64,000 nucleotides of DNA from Maylandia zebra (taxonomy: Eukaryota; Chordata; Actinopteri; Cichliformes; Cichlidae), in contig NC_135185.1 in assembly GCF_041146795.1 (NCBI RefSeq), positions 26,290,529 through 26,354,528 of the forward strand, written 5' to 3'. The translations under genes and the position numbers were made by a program. Positions 41,201-64,000 of the stretch are shown piece after piece. The notes under the pieces are model-generated. The model did not search any database. It was not told where the DNA came from and was given only the letters and a program-made list of their open reading frames with translations. The number at the start of each line of letters is the position of its first letter. Position 1 is the stretch's first letter.

Positions 41201-43102
41201 AGCAGCTGGTCTCTGGTCAAAGAGCTGGAGAACCTGCAGGTAAGCAGCTACAGTGATGAAAAATCCAGAAAGTTGTGCAATTACTGAAAAATGTGCTTAT
41301 CTTCTTACTTTAAGTACAGCTGTGTTTCCACTTAATAAATATCCTGCTTCCTGTTTTCCCAGGCTGATGAGCAAAACCCTGCGTTGAGTGAAAAGGCTCG
41401 CTTACACCTTGAAAAGTACAGTTTTCCTGTGGAGATGATGGTGGCTCTGCCCAATGGAACCATTGTAAATATTATTTTTCATAGAATTAAATCATAGGCA
41501 AAAGCACACTATTGGGAATATTAGGATAATAAATGTTGGCTATCTGCATTCTCCATGTTGCATTAGCAGTGAAACGACACAGTCAACTGTAAGGCTGATG
41601 GCAATGAAATAATAAAAATGAAATACGGTAACATTAGCTTAAGTGGATGCATCATATCCCTGTAAGTGCCCACTAGGGGTGGGTTTTTATAATCGATTCA
41701 TCGATTAAAATCGATTCTGGCTTGAATAATGTAAAATCGATTCATTAAAATCCTGAATCGATTTTTTTTAATATAAATTTATTTTGCCCGAAATGCCAGA
41801 ATCTCTGGTGACATCTCACAAAATTTCAAGAACCACCAAACAGTTAAGACAGTAAATGAGAGCAGGTACATGGATTCTGCACATAGACTTAAACACACAG
41901 CGCCCCGCGGATCAGAATCAGATGTCGCCTTTCTCACAGTCGGGGCTGAAAGCCGACAGCTCGCTGATTCTGATCTGTCGGCGGGTCCGCGCTTTGTGTT
42001 CACGCCCTTAATGAGCCGATTCTAAAGCTGTTAGTTTGAGCTCTCTCCAAACAATATTGACCGAACCAGCAGCAGAAGAAGATCCAAACGCTTCACATAA
42101 ACATCGTCATGAATTCCCTCTGACTTTTACTGTTTTGCTTCCACCGCGATGCACAGCTCTCTCTCTCTCTCTGTACTTCAAGAACAGTTTCCCTTTCTTC
42201 ATTATTCGCTTGCTTGTTACGCACAAGTCTACTGTTGTTTACAGCGCTGTCAGCCGCTGTTTTTTTCCCTTTTACATTCTTCCGAAAAGAAAACCTCATT
42301 TCTGCTGCTGAACAAATTTAAACTTTTTAAAATTATTCAAAATGCAAACCGCTGTAACGTCAGAGGTAATGTTCATATGTTGATTAATGGTTTTCTTTCG
42401 TTTTTGATGTACTGCAGAATATTTTTATAAAATCCCAGGCCAGGAAAATCATCTTCATGTTTTTCTGTGTTTTATCTTCAGCTACTTTGACACAAAAGCA
42501 TCTGCTGTGACGCTCACACCTTTGATAAAGTCTTGCGAGTGTCAGCTTCCTTTTTATTGATACAAAAATATGTAAATGTACTGATCTGAATTATAATATT
42601 TCTGACTGTCAAAATTTCCCAGATTTAAATCGAATTAAATCGAATCGTGGATCGAATCGATTCGGGACCTTGTGAATCGGAATTGAATCGATTCTAGAAA
42701 TCAGTGACGATACCCAGCCCTAGTGCCCACACACTAGCCAAACATAATAAAACTGGCAGAGATATGGAAGACTCTGCCAAAAATGTACTACATAGAAAGT
42801 TATTTACAGTTTTATTAGCAGCTATTGCAGAAAGTCTTACTTTGAAAATGCCATATTAACCCTGACTGACCAAGTATAGATGCGAAGAAGAAAGAAGCCT
42901 CTAAAGCCTTTTATCCTCTTTTATGTGGTTTCAGGTTCATCACATCAATGCCAACTTCTTCTTAGATCAAACTGCCATGAAACCCGAGGAGGAAGAAGCA
43001 ACTTTCAGCTTCTCTGGCGGCTTCGAAGATCCCTCCACATCCACTTATATCAGCTTTCTGAAAGAGGGCTTGGAGAAAGCCAAGGAGTACCTGGCACAGT
43101 AA
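35275..43102 (+). CDS. selenon: Selenoprotein N, complete CDS with in-frame UGA selenocysteine
   Basis: SELENON is an ER membrane selenoprotein that senses luminal calcium and regulates SERCA; human loss causes SEPN1-related myopathy. Twelve exons join in frame: 35275-35463, 36154-36271, 37734-37864, 38187-38399, 38498-38622, 39801-39938, 40040-40121, 40425-40613, 40691-40796, 41127-41239, 41363-41464 and 42935-43102. The total is 1,674 nt, or 557 residues including Sec. A signal-anchor helix (about 36-52) precedes a single EF-hand, [13 protein letters not shown] (82-94). The redox motif S-C-U-G is at 428-431, with U at 430 encoded by TGA 40793-40795. Other matches are [35 protein letters not shown] and [11 protein letters not shown]. 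The Alu-derived third exon of human is absent, as expected. The gene is plus-strand, downstream of znf593 and convergent with the TLDc gene. Confidence 0.97.
36340..37715. mobile_element. Tc1-type MITE interrupted by the hAT element
   Basis: The outer inverted repeats are TTGTGGTCACAAGCTTACAT at about 36349-36368 and, reverse complemented from about 37682-37703, TTGTGGTCACAAGTTTACAT. Between the right repeat and the hAT lies a block containing GATCACTAAGGAGAAGTTAA and GGCCTTCAAGG. The same block recurs in the Tc1 remnant near 59740-59800. With the 1-kb hAT removed, the MITE is about 370 bp. Confidence 0.7.
36394..37398. mobile_element. Non-autonomous hAT element nested in a Tc1-type MITE, selenon intron 2
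   Basis: The left end is TAGGGCTGCCAGAAACGATT and the right end, reverse complemented, is TAGGGCTGCCACGATTAGTC. The 8-bp TSD TTTCAAAG at 36386-36393 and 37399-37406 is perfect and fits nTnnnnAn. It is 1,005 bp with no transposase frame. It is rich in GATTAGTCGAC-type subterminal words. It splits an older inverted-repeat element. Confidence 0.87.
38920..39097 (+). repeat. SINE/LINE 3'-end repeat in selenon intron 5
   Basis: A C-run (38941-38951) precedes sequence ending in CAATATAAAGCGCCTTGAGG and GCTATATAAATACAATTGAA, the familiar 3' end of a dispersed fish retroposon. The same tail appears in opposite orientation from 45852 onward. Confidence 0.65.
40793..40795 (+). other. Selenocysteine UGA codon of selenon
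   Basis: TGA is flanked by GACCAGTCATGC and, after splicing, GGTTCGGGG, giving D-Q-S-C-U-G-S-G. All downstream exons stay in the conserved SELENON frame, so the TGA must be read through. It lies one nucleotide before the exon 9 end (40796). Human has Sec in the same motif. Confidence 0.97.
41127..41172 (+). promoter_or_regulatory. Selenocysteine redefinition element (SRE) stem-loop
   Basis: GGGCGAACT at 41132-41140 and AGTTCGCCC at 41162-41170 are perfect reverse complements, and the 21 nt between them can pair further (TCC/GGA). In spliced mRNA the stem begins about six nucleotides after the UGA. A stem-loop in this place in SEPN1 was described as an SRE that boosts UGA readthrough. It lies wholly in exon 10, so it is joined to the UGA only by removal of intron 40797-41126. 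Confidence 0.85.
41674..42722. mobile_element. Non-autonomous hAT element in selenon intron 11 (8-bp TSD)
   Basis: The left end is TAGGGGTGGGTTTTTATAAT and the right end, reverse complemented, is TAGGGCTGGGTATCGTCACT. The perfect TSD GTGCCCAC is at 41666-41673 and 42723-42730. It is 1,049 bp, with AATCGATT-rich subterminal repeats and no transposase frame. It makes up most of intron 11. Confidence 0.87.
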
Positions 43103-43579
43103 TGTGTTTGAGCTTAACCAGACTGGGCAAATGATCCAAGATTAGGAAAACCTACTAAGCATCTGGTGGCGTTCCTCTTCTGTGTGTGTTGGCAGCTGGA
43201 AACATTTTTGCCTTCTGTACTCTTTGCTACTATTTATTTGGACGACTCTCTCGGTTAAAAAAAAAAGAAGTTTTATATAGTATTTGTATTGTGACAAGTA
43301 GAAATCCAAAGGCCTTCCACGCTGAGCAGGAACAAATACAGTATGTCACACATTTAGACTTGCTCTTTATCCTTGTAGCTGCTGAATAACTTAGCTATAA
43401 GATATAGATGGAGGCCTACCAAGTCCCAGTCTAGTGTCAGTACCATTCTTTAGTGCGTTACATCCAGTATTGTGTTCAGTATTTCTTCTTTTATGTGGTG
43501 GTGTTGCATGTGCAGTATTTATTGACTAACTGAGCTTCTCTGCTGAGTGTACCCAGAGACGGAGCTGCTGTTGTTGTTT

Positions 43580-43673
43580 CCTCCAGCTGTGTTTCTGCAG
43601 TTAGTGAAGGCTTTGCCTGAAAGCTCTCCCCGAGCTGGGTAACGCCTGATGTTCTTGTTGAGGCTGCTGGAGG
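43580..43673 (+). ncRNA. SECIS element (form 2) in the selenon 3' UTR
   Basis: The element lies about 480-570 nt after the stop. Basal helix: CCTCCAGC (43580-43587) pairs with GCTGGAGG (43666-43673). Core: GTGA (43604-43607) opposite TGAT (43647-43650), giving the tandem G-A pairs. Helix II: 43609-43619 with 43636-43646, 10 of 11 paired with one mismatch. An AAA bulge (43620-43622) comes 12 nt after the core. An apical mini-stem, GCTC/GAGC, closes a TCCCC loop (43623-43635), which makes it form 2. The base before TGA is G, where A is usual. It is needed to recruit SBP2 and decode UGA as Sec. Confidence 0.85.
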
Positions 43674-44180
43674 GAAACACCCTTCTCTGACTCGGGACAA
43701 AGGCATGAAGAGGAACTTAGAAACTGGACTGGAGAACGTAAAATGAATGAATCAGACGTTTTCCCATATAGCTTGTGTTTAAAACCAAATGTTACAATCT
43801 ATTCACAGAACGATATGACCACACCAAAGAACTTCTCTTTTACTGTGTAAGCAGATGAATTTGTTAGGCTGCTTTCCTATTATGGCTCATATCTGTGTAA
43901 ATCAGGGTGAAAAACAGTTGGATTGTTTCTTTAGTGAGGAGCAAATAATTTCTCTGTCTCTCTTCCCATCGTATAAACAGAACAGTTGGCATCTTCAAGT
44001 CCTAATTTCAGAACAGAAGAGCCCAATGATCTCACACACACACACCCATGTGAAATATCTTGCTGCTTGGAGCCTTTAGAGAGAAAACTCCCTCAATATT
44101 CTTCTGTAACTAGCAGTGCCGTTTGATTTTCACTTGTATAACAAAAACATTTTTTTTTAAACAAAGAATTGTTTTCTTTA

Positions 44181-44202
44181 TAACACACACACACACACAC
44201 AC
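44181..44202. repeat. Short (AC)n microsatellite in the selenon 3' UTR
   Basis: About ten AC units after TATA and before CGTTTAAATT; low complexity only. Confidence 0.8.
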
Positions 44203-44608
44203 GTTTAAATTCACATTGTGCTGATTTTTATTAACGCATCTACAGTACTGTAGAGTGTAGTTAGAGTAGATTGGTCTATCAGAGTAAGATACAGCCGAAT
44301 GACATAATTACATGAATCTGAAGTATTGATTTTTGCACGTTCAGAAACCACAGTGGTGAATAGTGACAAATGAGGCTGTTAAAGTCAGAAGTACAGATGA
44401 TCTTCTATTCAGAAGGCTTTCTAAAAGCGGAGCTCCAAGTGTTCGGCGTTCATTTTAGCCGTCTGCGTCACCGATGAACGAAAAGCCATTAAAGTGATGA
44501 TTAGTGGTTAAGGAAGGGAAGTGTTTGCGAGAGTTTGGGCTGTACACATGCAGTTCAGAAAGCATTGAAGTGGGGGCATGCTTTAACTATGAAGGGAGAC
44601 GTTTACAC

Positions 44609-44614
44609 AATAAA
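44609..44614 (+). terminator. Candidate selenon polyadenylation signal AATAAA
   Basis: This is the first canonical hexamer noticed after the selenon stop and lies downstream of the SECIS. An ATTAAA variant is at 44488-44493. It implies a 3' UTR of about 1.5 kb. Confidence 0.45.
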
Positions 44615-44849
44615 TAATGGGATATTGTGATGTTACCGATTCATATTAACAGCAAAGTGCAGTCTGAGATTTATAACTCACTCCATTTGTAACGTAGTCC
44701 ATCGAAAAATTAGGATTCAAAGAATCCAGTTCAGCTCTACAGTTCACTGTAGCACAACTTAGTTTGTTTGCCAAACCCACAGGAATGAGTCGGCCACTAA
44801 GCAGTCCACCCTCAGAGCCCACTCTGACAGTAGGCTGTTACGGATCAGC

Positions 44850-44855
44850 TTTATT
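44850..44855 (-). terminator. Candidate polyadenylation signal of the TLDc gene
   Basis: TTTATT on plus reads AATAAA on minus, about 200 nt after that gene's stop codon. Together with 44609 it places the two convergent gene ends about 230 bp apart. Confidence 0.45.
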
Positions 44856-45051
44856 TCAGTTCACTTTGTTAAAATCCACAGCACTTAATCACATGGATTA
44901 ATCCAGAAGTTTAAGGTTGATTGTTTTCGTTTATGGATGTTACCATGAAATGAAGGAGCTGCTGCATGTTTCCGCTCAGTGATAATTCTGTCTCAATTAA
45001 AGCCGATCAGCAGCGACGACGTGAAACAAGCTGAAACGTCGTCCAATCTCC

Positions 45052-60585
<15,534 letters not shown>

Positions 60586-60599
60586 TTTCTGTTTTTCTT

Positions 60600-61900
60600 T
60601 AGTCTGTTGCTGGCAGCAGTGGCAGATGCAGAGGGACGAGTGGCTCAGCTGGCATCCTTCCTCCTCCTTTTATTCCCCATGCCTACCTCCTGCCCCAGTT
60701 ATGGCACCTACACAAGACAGCAATAAAGTCAGAAAATGTGGAGGGATTTTACAAGCATCCACCTAATTATGAAAGAGAGATGAGTGAATCAAAAGCCTAC
60801 ACTTTACCCTAGAAAGAAGTGAGATACACATTAACAGGGTTAATCCAAGCAGGAGAAATGTTTTGCACACTCTTAAATAGGTTGCAGCCTGACCAAAATG
60901 ATAAGACCTGGGAAGAAAAGAGCCATTTAAATCTTCAAATCAAACAAGCAGAGCACAAACTTATATGATGCCTCATCAACGGCCAGTCACATGCTACTAT
61001 AGCCCTGTTATAGGTCAACTATCACAATAGAAAGAACGCAATAAGATAAGCATTGAATCTAAAAAAGGTTTACTTTTTACGCAGTCGGAACAGTGGGATA
61101 TTGCAGGAAAACAATATTACAATATATTGCAACACTGAACTGTATTAATGTTTTCCTTCACCACCGTCTTTTTGCTCAGAGAGATCTATAAAGTAAGGTT
61201 ACACACACTATCTGACTTATTAACCCTCTATCCTCTCCCAGTGGCATACTATGAGATAATAAAGGGTGAGAATACTCAAGGGAATTAAGACAGATTTCCA
61301 GTTCAATAAAAATATCCATCAAAATACGTGCTTACAGTCAATGGGAACTATAGTGATCAAAGATTGCTGACCAGCTTACCGTTTTGTTTTGCATTTCTGT
61401 AACTATGTAAAACAGGATATTGTTATGCAGGAATGTCCTTATAGATGGATCAGATAATGTATGTGCTGGCTTTTTAGCTGGGGAAGGCGCTACTTAGGCA
61501 CTACTTAAAACTATGTTCACGTCGTAATATATGCACCATTGTAGCTACAGCCTAATTCCTGCATTTCATGTGGCATCCCAAAGCTCACATCCCTGAGCGA
61601 TTAGTTATTTGTTATATCTGAATTAGCGGCAACAGCAGTGTTAGCTAGCTTAGCTTTGTACTGCATACTTTAGGAACATTACACGATCATAGGTTAAAAA
61701 AACGATAATAACATGCTTCATGTAAATGTATAAGGTGTCATTATCAGCGTGGAGGAAGTAAGCATTTGAGACGACATCACAGAATCATCAAGACAACAGC
61801 TATGGCAAAAATATATATATTTATATACATTAGCGGCAGATTTGGGGGAGATGGGGGATTTATAGGAGCAGCAGGTTAACCGAGTGTTGTCTTCACTGAC
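60600..61900. other. Probable 5' UTR intron of the TLDc gene
   Basis: AT-rich, no ORF of interest, no transposon end recognised. Confidence 0.35.
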
Positions 61901-62050
61901 CTGTGTCTAGCCCAGGGATGGAGACGGGTGGCGGTCATATGAGCGCGTCTTCATATTGCAGTGTTATGATATCACTGCAGACAACAGTAACAAGTTCCGC
62001 CCTGTTCCCGGCGTCGCGCCGATTCACAGCTACCTGTCAAGATTGTTCCT
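61901..62050 (-). other. Probable 5' non-coding exon of the TLDc gene
   Basis: On minus, sequence rich in CGC/GCG words (for example GAATCGGCGCGACGCCGGGA) ends at CTAGACACAG followed by a GTCAGT donor (GT = 61899-61900). The next acceptor on this strand would be near 60615-60635, upstream of the ATG at 60585. The start of transcription is not defined; the right limit given is approximate. Confidence 0.45.
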
Positions 62051-62499
62051 CCACCATCGGCAGGCAACGGCGAAGGCGGAAGTATGTAGCAGGGAAACAT
62101 CTTGTCTTTTCACCGCATCTTTTCTCATTGCTTCTGAGACAGGATGCAGCCGACGTTTTGGGACACAGCTACAGAGGACTAGTTTGTCCAAAGAACCCTT
62201 ACTATAAACGTCAGAGAATACAATACTGCGCACGTATTTAGATATAAATACAGGCATATGCATTTCTTAAAGAATATTATAATCAAAGAGTACTATTTTC
62301 TAAAACAACAAATATTATAAAAGATTACTGTTTCCCTGAAATAAAGTAGGGAAATACAGTATGCGACAACAAAACAACAATAAAAGACAAAATATTTCCT
62401 ACTTACCTGCACATGGTTAAGCTTCACAGCAAAAACAGAACAAACAAAACAAAAATTAATGTAATCAATTTATGAAAAATATAATGCAGGTAACCACTC

Positions 62500-63480
62500 A
62501 CTTTATTAGGTATACCTGCTTGTCAAGAACTGTCTTAAATCCTTCATGGTACAGATTCAACAAGGTACTAAAAACATTCCTCAGATTGACATGACAGCAT
62601 CTTACAGTAGCTACAGATTTGTTAGCTGCACATCCATGATGCAAATTTCCTGTTCAACCACATTCCAAATGCACTGTATTGAACTGAGTCTGTCTGTGTG
62701 TTAGTACAGTGAACTCAATGTCATGTTCAAGGAACCACTCTGAGATTATTTGTGTTTTGTGACATAATGTGTTGTCCTGCCAAAAGCAGACATTAGAAAA
62801 TGGAAACGCTCCCGTCATGGTCATCAACAATTACTTAAGTAGGGTTTTGTTGTGTTTAAATGAGGCTTGCTCAGCTGGCATGAAGTTACCCAAAGTGTGC
62901 TATCCCTCACACCATTACATCACCATTAGCAGCAATCTAAACTATTGATACAAGGAACAATAGATCTATGATTTCATGTTCTTTATGTTGAATTCTAAAA
63001 CCGGAATGTTGTATCAAAAACTGAGAGTCATCAGATGTTGTATCCCAGTCTTCTATTGTCAAGTTGTGGTGAGTCAATATCAAATGTACCCTCATTTTTT
63101 TGTTCTTAGCTCTTGGGAGTGGCCAGCTGTGGTCTTCTACGGCTTCAGCACATTTGCTTCAAGGTTTGGTGCTTTTGGAGAGGTTCATCTGCATACTTTG
63201 GTTGTAACCAGTGGTTGTTTGAGTTACTGTTGTATATATATATATGGTTGTGAAGGAACCCCCACCCCCACTGCCCAGATCAGCAGTCCAAACTTTTGGC
63301 ACAAACATCCATCCTATGTTCATGTCACTTAAAACACATTTTTTTCTTCCCCATTCTGATGTTTGGCTTGAACATCAGCAGGTTATTTTAATCATGTCTA
63401 AATTAATTGCACTGGGTTTTAAACATAAATCCATACGGGATATTGAAATGCACTACCTTATACTGAGAAGTACTTTTTGG
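62500..63480. repeat. Decayed inverted-repeat DNA transposon remnant
   Basis: CACTCACTTTATTAGGTATA at about 62496 and the diverged CTACCTTATACTGAGAAG near 63450 resemble the two ends of a fish repeat whose termini read ACTTTATTAGGTACACCT. The interior has no frame. The family is not assigned. Confidence 0.45.
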
Positions 63481-63739
63481 CCACTTATATCATTGCATTG
63501 TGCAATTCATAATCAACAACAAATAATCCGACTTTTGTAGTAAATAGCATTAAACACCTGCAAGACTTTATAAACCCTCAAATTATAATTGTACTATTCT
63601 TAAAAGTAGGTCATGTGGTGTTGAGGGTTGGGCTCAACACAGCAATATACTGAACATAGTTTGACAACAATAACAGCTCGTGGTTTTTGGTAAAAGATAT
63701 TCGTGGATTTATTTGTAAGCACTGTTCACTTCCACCTGT

Positions 63740-63910
63740 AGGAGGTGCTCTAGAACCAAGGAAAGGAAGCCCGTGAAGCTGCAGCCAATCAGATCGCAGG
63801 ACAGAGAGGTACAGGTTTCCGGCCTGCTGAACGACAACAATCTGAAAGACGAAGAGGAGAAGCTGCTGCTTCCACTTCATCGTCGGGATTGTAGTCATTT
63901 ATAATCAGCG
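63740..63910 (+). promoter_or_regulatory. Probable promoter and first non-coding exon of the next gene, plus strand
   Basis: A CCAAT box in GCCAATCAGA (about 63784-63793) is followed about 120 bp later by AATCAGCG and a strong GTAAGT donor at 63911. The exon has no obvious coding frame in this direction. A minus-strand ORF at 63611-63898 overlaps it but shows no family. The gene body lies beyond the right edge. Confidence 0.4.
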
Positions 63911-64000
63911 GTAAGTTACAGTTTTCAAGCTTGTGCTGAATTCTGTTAAGTTGTACGAAACATGCTGAGATATGTTGATGAATTTTACATTTGAGGGGTC

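Noticed and set aside
43131-43160. ATGA followed by TTAGG-AAAA-CCTA as a SECIS
   Set aside because: No opposing GA on the 3' side and only four base pairs.
43653-43690. Alternative SECIS candidate with GGAGGG-AAACA-CCCTTC
   Set aside because: Spacing to the two TGA triplets is uneven and the AAA lies in a simple hairpin. The 43580-43673 fold fits the SECIS rules much better and uses part of the same sequence.
63611-63898. 95-codon minus-strand ORF starting MTTIPTMKWKQQLLLFVFQI, resembling a signal peptide
   Set aside because: No family match, no upstream support, and it overlaps a CCAAT/donor arrangement on plus. A chance ORF is more likely.

Overview
This is a piece of teleost fish nuclear DNA, most likely from a percomorph. 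The evidence is split-exon vertebrate genes with GT/AG introns, Rex1-like and Rex3-like LINEs, many hAT and Tc1 elements, and (CA)n/(CT)n microsatellites. No bacterial, organellar or CRISPR features were seen. I rebuilt five protein-coding genes exon by exon from reading-frame continuity and from remembered vertebrate orthologues; no search was run. LAYOUT: (1) 13-2409, minus: zmpste24, first five coding exons, running off the left edge. (2) 4190-28551, minus: rlf, a very large C2H2 zinc-finger protein with eight coding exons, whose introns carry a full-length Rex3-like LINE, a 5'-truncated Rex1-like LINE, an L2-like LINE tail and two hAT elements. (3) 29618-30536, plus: znf593, head-to-head with rlf. 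(4) 35275-43102, plus: selenon, complete, with an in-frame UGA for selenocysteine, a stem-loop just 3' of it in the spliced message (selenocysteine redefinition element) and a form-2 SECIS in the 3' UTR. (5) 45052-60585, minus: a TLDc-domain gene of the NCOA7/OXR1 family, 15 coding exons, convergent with selenon. (6) The last ~200 bases look like the promoter and first non-coding exon of another plus-strand gene.  HOW THE GENES RELATE: they are unrelated housekeeping or regulatory genes, not an operon-like system. ZMPSTE24 processes prenylated proteins such as prelamin A; RLF is a nuclear zinc-finger protein; ZNF593 is a small ribosome-biogenesis zinc-finger protein; SELENON is an ER redox/calcium-sensing selenoprotein; NCOA7/OXR1 proteins are TLDc oxidation-resistance proteins. 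The rlf-zmpste24 and znf593-selenon pairs match two separate human 1p neighbourhoods that lie side by side here.  The most informative structures are the complete selenocysteine recoding set of selenon, an intron of the TLDc gene made almost entirely of a Tc1-like transposon with ~285-bp inverted repeats, four hAT insertions with perfect 8-bp target-site duplications (one nested inside an older Tc1-type MITE), and a perfect 21-bp hairpin at 20137-20181. I found nothing I would defend as a wholly new biological system.
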